Positions 1 to 10,864 of a DNA stretch of 64,000 bases are shown piece after piece (within the stretch, counting starts at the first letter, position 1; every line of letters begins with the position of its first letter). The DNA is from Bradyrhizobium sp. ISRA464 (GTDB lineage Bacteria > Pseudomonadota > Alphaproteobacteria > Rhizobiales > Xanthobacteraceae), in contig NZ_CP094526.1 in the NCBI RefSeq assembly GCF_029910095.1, positions 7,936,001 to 8,000,000 on the forward strand, read 5' to 3'. The translations under genes were made by a program, and so were the position numbers. The notes below the pieces were generated by a model. It had not been told where the DNA came from. It saw only the letters and a list, made by a program, of their open reading frames with translations, and did not search any database.

Positions 1-705
1 ATCGTGGAAGCGCGACAGCTCGGTGATGATGTCCTCGGTGAGGCCGTCGGCAAAGAACTCCTGCTCGGGATCGCCGCTCATGTTGACGAGCGGCAGCACT
101 GCAATCGAGGGTTTCCTGGCGACCGAGGGCGCTGCCGTTCCTTGCGGATGCGCTGGGACGGATTTTGAATCCGACTCAAGACGGATGCGGAAGACGCGGA
201 TCGGGCGGACGATGTTCTTGACCGTTTGATCGCCGATATCCTCGAAGCTCAGATCTTCCAGACGATCCCCGACCTGGTCACGGACCGCGGCCGAAACACA
301 GATGCCGCCTGGCTCGGCCAGCGTTTCCAGACGGGACGCGACGTTGACGCCGTCCCCGAAGATGTCGTTGCCGTCAACGATCACATCGCCAAGATTGATG
401 CCGATGCGAAACTGCATCCATCGCGCCGGCGCGACGTCGGTATTGCGCTTCGCCATCCGGCGCTGCACTTCCGCGGCGCACAGCACCGCGTCGACGACGC
501 TGTGGAATTCGACCAGCATGCCGTCGCCGGTGGTCTTGATGATGCGGCCGCGGTTCTTGGTGATGGCCGGATCGATCAGCTCGATCCGGTGGGTCTTGAG
601 GCGCGCAAGCGTACCCGTCTCGTCGGCCTCCATGAGCCGACTATAGCCGACCATATCAGCCGCGAGGACCGCAGCGAGCCGGCGCTCTGGTCCTGGCACA
701 TCCAT
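1..705 (-). CDS. Class III adenylate/guanylate cyclase, 5' part (runs off left edge)
   Basis: The minus-strand frame is open from an ATG at 705 to the window edge (235 codons, no stop). The product begins MDVPGPERRLAAVLAADMVG and continues with GYSRLME, KTTGDGMLVEF and FRIGINLGDV. This is the nucleotide-cyclase homology domain (about residues 8-180) that converts ATP to cAMP; the two Asp positions of the metal site (AADMVG, TTGDG) are visible. A linker then leads into SIAVLPLVNMSGD, the start of the TolB-like N-domain that often follows this cyclase in rhizobia, usually before TPR repeats. The C-terminus lies outside the window. Cytoplasmic signalling protein; the signal it senses cannot be told from here. 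Confidence 0.88.
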   Translation of the reverse strand, partial: MDVPGPERRLAAVLAADMVGYSRLMEADETGTLARLKTHRIELIDPAITKNRGRIIKTTGDGMLVEFHSVVDAVLCAAEVQRRMAKRNTDVAPARWMQFRIGINLGDVIVDGNDIFGDGVNVASRLETLAEPGGICVSAAVRDQVGDRLEDLSFEDIGDQTVKNIVRPIRVFRIRLESDSKSVPAHPQGTAAPSVARKPSIAVLPLVNMSGDPEQEFFADGLTEDIITELSRFHD

Positions 706-831
706 CTGCGATCTGCCCGGTTACCTCACCGGGCAGTGTAGCAAATCCCGGAAATGGACCCAAGGCTTAATGGCCCAGACCTTGAAGCGGCGTCCTGAAC
801 CAGACCCCGCCAGCCGGACAGGTCTGCCGGC

Positions 832-1101
832 TTACAGCATCCCGAGCGCCTGCATATAGGTCTCGAGAATGGTCTCCTGCTCCTGACGCTCGTTCGGATC
901 CTGCTTGCGCAGACGGATGATGGCGCGTAGCGCCTTGACGTCGAAACCATTGCCCTTGCTCTCGGCATAGACGTCGCGGATGTCGTCGGAAATGGTCTTC
1001 TTCTCTTCTTCCAGCCGCTCGATGCGTTCGATGATCGACTTGAGCTGATCCTTGGCAAATCGCGTTGCGGGCTCTTCCTTGACGGCGGCAGACGTGGCCA
1101 T
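832..1101 (-). CDS. GapR-like DUF2312 nucleoid-associated protein
   Basis: An 89-residue protein starting [10 protein letters not shown] and ending YMQALGML. It is almost entirely helical and matches the DUF2312 (UPF0335) family: [21 protein letters not shown] followed by [17 protein letters not shown]. The Caulobacter member GapR binds overtwisted AT-rich DNA ahead of forks and transcription complexes, so a chromosome-organising role is the family expectation. The frame could start seven codons upstream (MPVQECA), but the family normally begins at the internal MATS, which I chose. It stands alone between the cyclase and the DUF1244 gene, all on the minus strand. Confidence 0.85.
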   Translation of the reverse strand: MATSAAVKEEPATRFAKDQLKSIIERIERLEEEKKTISDDIRDVYAESKGNGFDVKALRAIIRLRKQDPNERQEQETILETYMQALGML

Positions 1102-1269
1102 CGCGCACTCCTGAACTGGCATTGAAATGTCACGCGAATACGCGTCCTGCGCACCGCTTGTTGCGAGCGACCCTCGATTTTGGGGCGCGTTCCGTCAAGG
1201 AAACATCGCACTCATCCACAGCGCGCCCACAGGAGATGCGGGTCGCCGATGGAACGATGTCACACGGGC

Positions 1270-1581
1270 TTAATGTCCGGGGTGGGATTTCTTCATTGCA
1301 GCAAGCTGCTCGGGCGTGGCGCTGTCCTGATATTTGGCCTTCCACTCCTCATAGGGCATGCCGTAGACCGCCTCGCGGCTCTCGTCCTTGCTGACCGCAA
1401 TCCCCTTGGCGTCGGCCTCCTCCTTCATCCAGTTGGACAGGCAGTTGCGGCAGAAGCCGGCCAAGTTCATCAGATCGATGTTCTGGACATCGGTCCGGCT
1501 GCGCAGGTGGTCGACGAGGCGCCGGAAGACCGCGGCCTCGAGCTCTGTTCTGGTTTTGTCGTCAATGTTCATCGCCGTCAT
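1270..1581 (-). CDS. DUF1244 family protein
   Basis: A 103-residue protein with the conserved DUF1244 core: FRRLVDHLRSRTDVQNIDLMN, then GFCRNCLSNW and YGMPYEEWKAKYQ. The family is small, soluble and widespread in proteobacteria with no settled biochemical role; the CRNC pair suggests metal binding, but that is inference. Two ATG starts are possible, at 1581 (MTAMNIDD) and 1572 (MNIDD); neither has a strong ribosome binding site. It is a single gene. On the other strand the DUF1036 gene begins 189 bases away, so the gap between them (1582-1769) probably holds divergent promoters, although I see no clear boxes. Confidence 0.85.
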   Translation of the reverse strand: MTAMNIDDKTRTELEAAVFRRLVDHLRSRTDVQNIDLMNLAGFCRNCLSNWMKEEADAKGIAVSKDESREAVYGMPYEEWKAKYQDSATPEQLAAMKKSHPGH

Positions 1582-1769
1582 CCCGATGTTTCATCGGCAC
1601 CATATTGATAACAAGTGGGAATTGTCACAGTTTTTGCCATATCGCCGCGCAAAACAGCACTGGATCGGCCCCCATGTACCGCGTGGTAACGCGGAAATGC
1701 GCGTCCCGACCGTTGACAGTTCCCGCCGGGGCACGCGAAATCGTCAATGATTTGATATAGCTTCGCCGC

Positions 1770-2378
1770 ATGAGTCCAACAGCTTCCCCCGCTTCAACCA
1801 CCCGCGGCACCCGCCTGATTCTGGCCGGCGTCCTGCCGATACTGGCACTCGTCGCGGCATGCCTGTGGACGAGTCCGGCGGCCGCCGATTTCCGGCTGTG
1901 CAACAACACCTCGAGCCGGGTCGGCATCGCGCTCGGCTACAAGGACGCCGAGGGCTGGACCACCGAAGGCTGGTGGAACGTGTCGTCGCGCGCCTGCGAG
2001 ACGCTGCTGCGCGGCAATCTGGTCGCACGCTATTATTACATTTACGCGCTGGATTATGACCGCGGCGGCGAATGGTCCGGCCAGGCGTTCATGTGCTCGC
2101 GCGACAAGGAATTCACCATCAAGGGCACCGAGAATTGCCTTGCGCGCGGCTATGACCGCACCGGCTTCTTCGAGGTCGACACCGGCGAGCAGCGTGCATG
2201 GACCGTCCAGCTGACAGAGGCCAACGAACAACAGCCGCAGAAATTGCCGGGAATGCCGGGCGGAGTAGCTCCCGACAATCCCGGAGCGATGCCCGGCCTG
2301 CCAAATCCGCCGCCGGGCGCAACGCCTCCGGGCGCGTCTGGTCTGCCGCCAGCCGCAACGCCCGGACACAAGCAATGA
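1770..2378 (+). CDS. DUF1036 secreted protein
   Basis: A 202-residue protein with an N-terminal hydrophobic segment (about residues 14-38, ending SPAAA before DFRLC), consistent with a signal peptide. The DUF1036 domain follows (about 40-150): FRLCNNTSSRVGIALGYK, EGWWNVSSRACETL, RYYYIYALDYDRGGEW and the paired cysteines of that domain. The tail (about 155-202) is low-complexity Pro/Gly-rich. DUF1036 proteins are periplasmic or integral to the envelope and their function is unknown. Its stop overlaps the pyruvate kinase start (ATGA at 2375-2378), so the two are translationally coupled; the same pairing is common in rhizobia. Confidence 0.88.
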   Translation: MSPTASPASTTRGTRLILAGVLPILALVAACLWTSPAAADFRLCNNTSSRVGIALGYKDAEGWTTEGWWNVSSRACETLLRGNLVARYYYIYALDYDRGGEWSGQAFMCSRDKEFTIKGTENCLARGYDRTGFFEVDTGEQRAWTVQLTEANEQQPQKLPGMPGGVAPDNPGAMPGLPNPPPGATPPGASGLPPAATPGHKQ

Positions 2379-3814
2379 GACGACTGCGCCGCATCAAGAT
2401 CCTCGCAACCCTCGGGCCGGCCTCCTCAGACAGCGCGATGATCCGCAAGCTGTTCGAGGCCGGCGCCGACATGTTCCGTATCAACATGAGCCACACCCCG
2501 CACGACAAGATGCGGGAACTGGTCAAGACCATCCGCAATGTCGAATCGAGCTATGGCCGGCCGATCGGCATCCTGGTCGACCTGCAAGGACCGAAGCTGC
2601 GGCTCGGCGCCTTCGCGGAAGGGTCGACCCAGCTCAATAACGGCCAGACCTTCATTCTCGATTCCGACAAGACGCCCGGCGACAACAACCGCGTCCAGCT
2701 TCCGCATCCGGAGATCCTGGCCGCGCTTCGCCCGGGTCATGCGCTCTTGCTCGACGACGGCAAGGTGCGGCTGATCGCCGAGGAAACCTCCCCCGAGCGC
2801 GCCGTGACGCGCGTGGTGATCGGCGGCCGGATGTCGGATCGCAAGGGCGTCAGCCTGCCCGACACCGATCTGCCGGTCTCGGCGATGACGCCGAAGGACC
2901 GCGCCGACCTCGATGCCGCGCTGGCCACTGGGATCGACTGGGTCGCGCTTTCCTTCGTGCAGCGCGCCGAGGACGTGCACGAGGCCAAGAAGATGATCCG
3001 CGGCCGCGCCGCCGTGATGGCCAAGATCGAGAAGCCGCAGGCGATCGACCGTCTTGCCGACATCATCGACGCGTCGGATGCCCTGATGGTTGCGCGCGGC
3101 GATCTCGGCGTCGAGCTACCGCTGGAACGTGTGCCGAGCCTGCAGAAGCAGATGACACGCATGGCGCGCCGCGCCGGCAAGCCGGTCGTGATCGCCACCC
3201 AGATGCTGGAATCGATGATCCAGACGCCGGTGCCGACGCGCGCCGAGGTCTCCGACGTTGCCACCGCCGTCTACGAGGGCGCCGACGCCATCATGCTGTC
3301 GGCGGAATCGGCCGCCGGCAAGTTCCCGGTGGAAGCCGTCTCGACCATGAATCGCATCGGCGAGGAGGTGGAACGCGACCCGACCTATCGCGGCGTGCTC
3401 AACGCGCAGCGCGTCGATCCCGAGCCGACGGTGGGCGATGCCATTGCCGATGCCGCGCGGCAGATCGCCGAGACGCTCGACCTGTCGGCCATCATCTGCT
3501 GGACCTCCTCGGGCTCGACCGCAATCCGCGTCGCGCGCGAGCGGCCCAAGGTGCCGGTGGTCGCGATCACGCCGAACCTCGTCACCGGCCGCAAGCTTTC
3601 CGTCGTCTGGGGCGTGCATTGCGTGGTCGCGGAGGACGCGCACGACCTCGACGACATGGTCAACCGCGCCGGCTCGATTGCCTTCAGGGACGGTTTCGCC
3701 AAGGCCGGCCAGCGCGTCATCATCGTCGCCGGCGTGCCGCTGCGCGCGCCCGGCACCACCAACATGCTGCGCATCGCCTCGGTCGGGCCGAACGGCGACG
3801 CGGAAATCATCTGA
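2375..3814 (+). CDS. pyk: Pyruvate kinase
   Basis: A 479-residue pyruvate kinase, the last step of glycolysis (phosphoenolpyruvate plus ADP to pyruvate plus ATP). I placed the start at the ATG overlapping the previous gene's stop (MRRLRRIKILATLGPASSD), because that is where family homology begins; the longer open frame upstream is only read-through of the DUF1036 region. Visible family signatures: RINMSH, LVDLQGPKLR, the catalytic Lys in VMAKIEKPQA, the MVARGDLGVELP loop, KPVVIATQMLESM, and the C-terminal allosteric-type domain (WTSSGSTAIRVARERP). Length is normal. The gene is convergent with the osmC-like gene, 51 bases away. Confidence 0.96.
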   Translation: MRRLRRIKILATLGPASSDSAMIRKLFEAGADMFRINMSHTPHDKMRELVKTIRNVESSYGRPIGILVDLQGPKLRLGAFAEGSTQLNNGQTFILDSDKTPGDNNRVQLPHPEILAALRPGHALLLDDGKVRLIAEETSPERAVTRVVIGGRMSDRKGVSLPDTDLPVSAMTPKDRADLDAALATGIDWVALSFVQRAEDVHEAKKMIRGRAAVMAKIEKPQAIDRLADIIDASDALMVARGDLGVELPLERVPSLQKQMTRMARRAGKPVVIATQMLESMIQTPVPTRAEVSDVATAVYEGADAIMLSAESAAGKFPVEAVSTMNRIGEEVERDPTYRGVLNAQRVDPEPTVGDAIADAARQIAETLDLSAIICWTSSGSTAIRVARERPKVPVVAITPNLVTGRKLSVVWGVHCVVAEDAHDLDDMVNRAGSIAFRDGFAKAGQRVIIVAGVPLRAPGTTNMLRIASVGPNGDAEII

Positions 3815-3865
3815 CCGCGCCGCAGCGTTCGGGCCAGGCCTGACCCCGGAACGGGGGTGGGCCGA

Positions 3866-4294
3866 TCAGCCCTGCAACGTCGCGTCGAGCGCGATCTTGG
3901 TGTTGAGCAGTTTCGACACCGGACATCCGGCCTTTGCCTTGCCGGCAAGCTCCTGAAACTTCGCGTTGTCCGCACCCGGGATTTTCGCGGTCAGCGTCAG
4001 GTGCACCGAGGTGATGGCAAAGCCGTCGCCGACCTTTTCCAGCGCCACATCGGCCTTGGTCTCCATGTGCTCGGCCGTCAGCTTGGCTTCGCCCAGGATC
4101 AACGACAGGGCCATCGTGAAGCACGCGGCATGCGCCGCGCCGATCAGCTCTTCGGGGTTCGAGCCCGGCTTGCCCTCGAAGCGGCTGGCGAAGCCATAGG
4201 GATAATCCGTGAGCGCTCCGCTCTTGGTCGAGATCGCGCCCTTGCCGTCCTTGATGCCGCCCTGCCATTTGGCCGAGCCATGGGTCGTCGTCAT
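3866..4294 (-). CDS. OsmC/Ohr-family peroxiredoxin-like protein
   Basis: A 142-residue OsmC-family protein. These proteins reduce organic or inorganic peroxides with a pair of cysteines that act across the dimer interface. The first cysteine is in AAHAACFTMAL and the second in KAGCPVSKLL, both at the expected places; the N-terminus (SAKWQGGIKDGKG) and SNPEELIGAAHAACF are typical of the OsmC branch rather than Ohr. It is cytoplasmic. It sits between pyk (convergent) and the TetR gene (same strand, 87 bases upstream); the TetR product could regulate it, but no operator is evident. Confidence 0.92.
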   Translation of the reverse strand: MTTTHGSAKWQGGIKDGKGAISTKSGALTDYPYGFASRFEGKPGSNPEELIGAAHAACFTMALSLILGEAKLTAEHMETKADVALEKVGDGFAITSVHLTLTAKIPGADNAKFQELAGKAKAGCPVSKLLNTKIALDATLQG

Positions 4295-4381
4295 GCGTTG
4301 CTCCTAGAGGTTGGCTTTACCCAGCGCCCCCGAAGCTACAACGCCGATGCGACAGAAAGTGTTCGCACCGCGACCCCGATC

Positions 4382-5056
4382 TCAGGCCCCGACCAGCGCC
4401 TTGGCCGGCGTGGTCGCCTGCACCACGAGGCCACGGGCGCGCGCATCCATGACGCCGACCGCGCGCAGCGCGAGCAGGGTCACGGTCTGCACCGCATCGC
4501 GCAGCTTCACGGGATCGTCGAGATTGACCGGCGCCAGCGGACCGACAAGCGCCTCGTGCAGCGCGCCGAGCAGGGCCGTGGCCGCCAGGGCGGTGTCCTG
4601 GGCCGGCAGATGGCCGGCGCGCACCGCGGCGTCGATGCGCGTCGCAAGCTCGCCGGAAATGTCACGCCGGCAGGCCAGACGCGAGGCGGTGACGTCGACA
4701 TCGACCGGCTCGGCAAGGATGCCCCAGGCGAGCTTGCGCTGCGACAGCACGTGGACCGCGATGGTCGTCACCGCCGCCGCCAGCGCCGATGACGGCCCGG
4801 GCGCGGCATCCGCGGCGCGGCGGATTGCGGCGAGCTCGTCACGCGACACATCCGCGATCAGTTCCGAGATCAGATCGGCCTTCGAGGGGAAATAGCGATA
4901 GACGGTCCCGGCCGCGACATTGGCGCGGACCGCGACCGGCGCGATCTGGACAGCCGCCATACCGCCGTCGACCGCCGCGTCGCGCGCCGCGGACAGGATT
5001 GCGCTGCGCCGGGCAGCCAGCCGTTTCACGACTTGATGAGTGCGCCGATAGACCAT
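4382..5056 (-). CDS. TetR/AcrR-family transcriptional regulator
   Basis: A 224-residue regulator from the ATG at 5056 (MVYRRTHQVVKRLAARR). The frame is open further upstream, but that extension has no family similarity. The N-terminal helix-turn-helix (about residues 10-60) is clear: ILSAARDAAVDGGMAAVQ, then VRANVAAGTVYRYFPSKADL, the typical recognition helix with YRYF. The C-terminal ligand domain is divergent, so the ligand cannot be guessed. Two hydrophobic helices near 85-110 and 160-185 would form the dimer and ligand pocket. It could act on the osmC gene downstream or on the PAP2 gene divergent from it. Confidence 0.9.
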   Translation of the reverse strand: MVYRRTHQVVKRLAARRSAILSAARDAAVDGGMAAVQIAPVAVRANVAAGTVYRYFPSKADLISELIADVSRDELAAIRRAADAAPGPSSALAAAVTTIAVHVLSQRKLAWGILAEPVDVDVTASRLACRRDISGELATRIDAAVRAGHLPAQDTALAATALLGALHEALVGPLAPVNLDDPVKLRDAVQTVTLLALRAVGVMDARARGLVVQATTPAKALVGA

Positions 5057-5381
5057 GGCGTTGCCGTCCCCCCGGGCGTGCACCCGGCCGGCGCCCACCG
5101 GCAGAACGCACGCGTCTTCAAAGTCTTGAGCGATTGATCCCGCAATCGCCACAAGAAGTGAACAACTATTCAGACCGAAACACAAGGTGGAATTGTAAGG
5201 ATTTTGCGACGGCCGGAATGCTCGTCAGGATTGCACAAGCGGCCGCTTCTGACGGCGGGCTGGCACCGATCGCCACACATTGTGGGCACGTGACCGAGTC
5301 ATGAATCGAGATTGCGTACCGCCGTTATCCTCATTTTAAAGGAGGTCGGGGAATCTACCGCTCTCATCTTCGGGTGCGGTC
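5057..5381. other. Intergenic region between divergent tetR-type and PAP2 genes
   Basis: A 325-base stretch between divergently transcribed genes. No reading frame in it resembles a protein. Near the right end there is a perfect Shine-Dalgarno-like AAAGGAGGTC (5336-5345), but it lies 36 bases before the PAP2 ATG with no start codon at a useful distance, so I do not assign it to a gene. Promoters for both flanking genes must lie here; none can be named with confidence. Confidence 0.6.
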
Positions 5382-6365
5382 ATGACTGAATCGGACACCC
5401 GCCTTGCCTGGCGGCTCTTCAATCTCAACTGGATTCCGATTGCAGTGATGAGCAGCGTGCTGCTGCTCGCGGTGCTGTTTGCAGGCTTCTCGCTCGAGCC
5501 GGTCGCGTTCGGCGTGATGAGCGGCATGGCCGGCGAATTCGCGCTGATGGTCTATCTGTATTTCTGGGCGCGCGGATCGGCCGCCGATCCGAAACTGATT
5601 TTCGGCCTCGGCGCCATCGCCCAGTTGCTCTTGATCGTGACGATCATGGGACCGCTGACCTATGTGGCGCTCGCGCTCAACTGGCCGCTGCAGGATCACA
5701 CCTTCCTCGCGATCGATCGCGCGATGGGTCTCGATCCCGAAGCGCTCCTCAGCTTCGTGAACGATCACGCATGGCTGATGAGCTCGCTCGTGACCGGATA
5801 CGGATTCATCAAGTGGTTTCTGCTGGGCGTTCCCATCATCCTGGCCGCAACGCTGCGGCTGGTCAGGCTGCAGCAGTTCATTGCTGCGTTCAGCCTTGCA
5901 TTGGCCGTCACGCTCGTGATTTCAGCGCTCGTGCCGGCCGTCGGCACCTTCTACGGCTTGAACATCTCGCCCGCCGATTTCCCTTCCGTCCACACCAAGG
6001 TCTACGAGGCCCAGCTGCGTGACATCCTGGCGGTGCGTTCCGGCGTGCTCCGTCATCTCAAATTATTCGAGCTCGCGGGCGTCGTGTCATTCCCGAGCTT
6101 CCACGCCGCGTCCGCTGTGCTCTATTTGTGGGCGCTGTGGCCGGTGCGCGTGATTGGCATCGTGGCGGCCGTGATGAACGTGCTGATGGTCGCATCGACG
6201 CCGGTGATCGGCGCGCATTACGTCATCGACGTGATCGCCGGGGTTCTGCTCGCGGTGATCTGCATCGCCGCGGCAAAGTACGCCACCGCCTTCCTCGACA
6301 GCCGCGCGCCTGTCGCCGAGCTCGGCTATGTCCCGACGAGGCCCCTCGAAGCAGACGCGCGCTGA
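5382..6365 (+). CDS. PAP2-superfamily membrane phosphatase (inositol-phosphorylceramide-synthase-like PAP2_3)
   Basis: A 327-residue polytopic membrane protein with about eight hydrophobic segments. The PAP2 catalytic motifs are near the C-terminus: SFPSFHAASAVLY (the PSxH motif, about residue 230) and STPVIGAHYVIDVIAG (the Sx6HxxxD motif, about 270-285). The Arg usual after the first Ser of that last motif is Thr, as in the PAP2_3/Aur1 branch. Such enzymes hydrolyse or transfer lipid phosphates at the membrane; the substrate here is unknown, with phosphatidate-type or sphingolipid-type headgroups possible. It begins MTESDTRLAWRLF. The next gene downstream is also a membrane protein but lies 292 bases away, so an operon is unlikely. 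Confidence 0.87.
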   Translation: MTESDTRLAWRLFNLNWIPIAVMSSVLLLAVLFAGFSLEPVAFGVMSGMAGEFALMVYLYFWARGSAADPKLIFGLGAIAQLLLIVTIMGPLTYVALALNWPLQDHTFLAIDRAMGLDPEALLSFVNDHAWLMSSLVTGYGFIKWFLLGVPIILAATLRLVRLQQFIAAFSLALAVTLVISALVPAVGTFYGLNISPADFPSVHTKVYEAQLRDILAVRSGVLRHLKLFELAGVVSFPSFHAASAVLYLWALWPVRVIGIVAAVMNVLMVASTPVIGAHYVIDVIAGVLLAVICIAAAKYATAFLDSRAPVAELGYVPTRPLEADAR

Positions 6366-6657
6366 CTGCAGCTGCTTACGGGCGTGGGACTGATCGTCCG
6401 CCATAGTAAATCGCGATCTAAAATGATCGTTCGATTTCGAACTATCTGCGCCGGCACAGCCCGCGATTTCCCGCGGTTCGGCCGATCCTTCGGCCACTTG
6501 TGCCGCGCATCGCGTGGCGCGCAGCCGATGAGCGCCTTCCCGCCCCGATCAAAGCCGCACAGGTCGAGCGCGGAGTTTACCCGAATTTATCGGAAACCAT
6601 GATCCTGTAGGCGTGCGTCGCACCCGACCTTGTCCCCGGTTAAGCCAAGAAAAGCCC

Positions 6658-8163
6658 ATGTCGATTTCCATCACCAGCAGCGTGACGAACCGCAGCATGG
6701 CCCGAGGGCTGGTGCCGCTCTGCGCCGGTGCAGGCGTCTATCTGTTCTTCCTGTTCGCGGGCGAAATCCTGCTGCGGGATTCCGACTCGATGTGGCAGAT
6801 CAAGGTCGGACAGTGGATTCTCGAACACGGTGCCGTGCCTCACACGGACGTGTTCTCGTTCACCAAGTATGGCGAAGCCTGGATCTCGAGCTCGTGGCTG
6901 TCGCAGGTCCTCCTTGCCATCACCTACGGGCCGGGAGACTGGGCCGGACCGGTGATCCTGTCCTCGATCGCGGTTGGCGCGACCATCACGATCTTCCTCT
7001 ATCTGCTGAGCCCGTATTTCGATTCGGCGCGTTCGATCCTGATCGCGGCGCTGGCCCTGCTGCAATCGGCATCGCACTTCTTCGCGCGGCCGCACGTGCT
7101 GGCGCTGCCGTGCTTGCTGGCCTTTATCGGCGGGCTGATGTCGGCTGCCGACCGCCGCACGCATCCGTCATGGCTCCTGCTGCCGCTGATGACGCTGTGG
7201 GCCAACCTGCATGGCGGCTTCGTGCTCGGACTGGCGCTGATCGGACCGATCGGGCTCGAGGCGATCTGGAGCGCTGAGTCGAACCGCCGCATTCAGCTTG
7301 CCATGCGCTGGGCACTGTTCGGCATCGCCGCGCTCGTCGCAAGCTGCCTGACGCCCTATGGCTGGGATACGCTGCTGGGCGCGTTCAAGATCCTCAGCCT
7401 CGGCAAGCTGCTGTCGCTGATCTGGGAATGGATGCCGGTTGACTTCAGCAAGTTCACCTTCTTCGAAGCCACGCTTCTGGCGCTGATCGGCGTCGCCTTC
7501 TATCGCAAGCTGACGCTCTCGGTGCCGCGGATCCTGCTGCTGGTCGGCTTGATCTGGATGGCGCTGACGCATGTCCGGAACATCGAGGTGTTCGCGTTGC
7601 TGGCGCCGCTCGTGCTGGCCAAGCCGATCGCTGAACAATGGGGAACCGCCGGCGACCGCACATCCGCCTTTGAGGAAACTCGATCGGCACCCCTCATCAC
7701 CATCCTTGTTGCGATCGCGATCCTGATCGGAGGAACGGTGTCGACGAAGACCTTCGCCGCGCATCATCCCTTCCTCTTCAACCCGAGCGCCACTCCCGTC
7801 GCCGCGGTTGACCTGCTGCAAAAGCGCGGTGCCCAGCGCATCTTCAGCACTGCGCCGTTCGGCGGCTATATGGTCACCCGCGACATGAAGGTGTTCATCG
7901 ACGGCCGCGCCGAGCTGTATGGCGAGCAATACGTGCTCGATTATTTCGATGCGACCGAAGCCCGCGACGTCGGTCAGATGCTGGGCCTGCTCGACAAATA
8001 TCGGATCGACGCCACGCTGCTGAATGCAACGTCTCCCATGGGACACGCACTGGATCACGTGCAGGGCTGGAAGCGGATCTACAAAGATGACGTCGCGGTG
8101 ATCCATGTCCGGTCGGACGAGGCGGCGGAAGGCGCACCGCCCGCCGCGGAGAAATCCAACTAG
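6658..8163 (+). CDS. Polytopic membrane protein, possibly GT-C-like
   Basis: A 501-residue integral membrane protein with roughly ten to eleven hydrophobic segments and a C-terminal soluble tail (about 400-501). I start at the ATG at 6658 (MSISITSSVTN); the frame is open 15 codons earlier without support. The first loop, RDSDSMWQIKVGQWILEHG followed by PHTDVFSFTKYGEAW and SWLSQVL, is the pattern seen at the start of many uncharacterised polytopic proteins with a GT-C-glycosyltransferase-like layout (acidic residues in the first periplasmic loop). No catalytic assignment can be made from sequence alone. The tail contains FGGYMVTRDMKVFIDGRAELYG, also conserved in this uncharacterised group. Confidence 0.75.
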   Translation: MSISITSSVTNRSMARGLVPLCAGAGVYLFFLFAGEILLRDSDSMWQIKVGQWILEHGAVPHTDVFSFTKYGEAWISSSWLSQVLLAITYGPGDWAGPVILSSIAVGATITIFLYLLSPYFDSARSILIAALALLQSASHFFARPHVLALPCLLAFIGGLMSAADRRTHPSWLLLPLMTLWANLHGGFVLGLALIGPIGLEAIWSAESNRRIQLAMRWALFGIAALVASCLTPYGWDTLLGAFKILSLGKLLSLIWEWMPVDFSKFTFFEATLLALIGVAFYRKLTLSVPRILLLVGLIWMALTHVRNIEVFALLAPLVLAKPIAEQWGTAGDRTSAFEETRSAPLITILVAIAILIGGTVSTKTFAAHHPFLFNPSATPVAAVDLLQKRGAQRIFSTAPFGGYMVTRDMKVFIDGRAELYGEQYVLDYFDATEARDVGQMLGLLDKYRIDATLLNATSPMGHALDHVQGWKRIYKDDVAVIHVRSDEAAEGAPPAAEKSN

Positions 8164-8250
8164 ACTGCGATTGCGCGCCATCCGAGGACGGTGTGCGCTC
8201 TACGGCGATCCGTTCTCCCGGTCTGGAGCTCGCCGAACAGGTCGCGGACG

Positions 8251-8673
8251 TTATTTTGGCGCCTTGCCCCGCTCCTTGAGGGGAATCACGAATTTCAGCC
8301 CCGACCAGACCTCGTCCACGGCACAGACCTTGATGTCGACGAGACCGGCCGCGAGCGCGGTCTCGCGCACCGCCGTCTCTGTAAGGTCGGTCGCGACACC
8401 CGAACTCTTCTTGGGCCAGGACACCCAGATCGTGCCATCTGGCGCGATCGCCTGCCGGTAGCGGCTGAGCTTGGCCGCAAGCCCCTTGGCCACGGCCGCA
8501 AACAGATGCACGACGTCCAGCGGCCCCTTCGCGGTCTTCGCGATCCGCACATCGAGAGGCAGTGCGCCGACGACGTCGGCATAGGCCACGGGCAATCCGT
8601 CCACGAAAATACAAAAGCCCGGCTTGAGGCCGAGCTTCTGTACAACTGACTTGCTGCCGGAGTAGCCGACCAT
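8251..8673 (-). CDS. DUF3052 family protein
   Basis: A 140-residue soluble protein, MVGYSGSKSVVQKLGLKPG, of the DUF3052 type. Characteristic stretches are DVVHLFAAVAKGLAAKL, AIAPDGTIWVSWPKKSSGV and AGLVDIKVCAVDEVWSGLKFVIP. The fold resembles a degenerate Rossmann/methyltransferase-like domain in which the SAM motif is not convincing; function is unknown. It starts 11 bases after the ftsH stop on the same strand and is probably cotranscribed with ftsH. Confidence 0.85.
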   Translation of the reverse strand: MVGYSGSKSVVQKLGLKPGFCIFVDGLPVAYADVVGALPLDVRIAKTAKGPLDVVHLFAAVAKGLAAKLSRYRQAIAPDGTIWVSWPKKSSGVATDLTETAVRETALAAGLVDIKVCAVDEVWSGLKFVIPLKERGKAPK

Positions 8674-8684
8674 GGCTGCAAGGC

Positions 8685-10607
<1,923 letters not shown>

Positions 10608-10699
10608 TGTGTTCCTTCGTGGTCGCGCGGATCGCGGCCTCTCCTATCCTTGGGCCGGCTCTGTGGGAATCCCCAGGGAATCCATCCCGTCGATGCATA

Positions 10700-10730
10700 C
10701 AATCTAGGTGCCGCTGGGGTCGATGCCAAG
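10700..10730 (-). promoter_or_regulatory. Candidate heat-shock (RpoH-type) promoter for ftsH
   Basis: On the minus strand CTTGGC (10730-10725) is followed after 16 bases by CCTAGATTG (10708-10700), about 93 bases before the ftsH ATG. Alphaproteobacterial RpoH promoters approximate CTTGAC, 16-17 bases, CYTATNTNNG. The match is partial (GGC for GAC, G for T in the -10 box). ftsH is heat-shock controlled in related bacteria, which favours it, but this remains inference. Confidence 0.33.
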
Positions 10731-10864
10731 GGAACCACGCATGACTATTTACCGCATCCTAGCGCAATTCCCGGTCAAATAATGGCGTGGAATCCGGTGT
10801 TTTTCGGGGGTGGTTAAGCCTCCCTGCCGGATTGTGACGACGATTGAAGCAATCGCCCCCAGGG

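Noticed and set aside
5336..5345. Perfect Shine-Dalgarno AAAGGAGGTC
   Set aside because: No start codon follows at a useful distance, and it is 36 bases from the next gene's ATG; probably chance.
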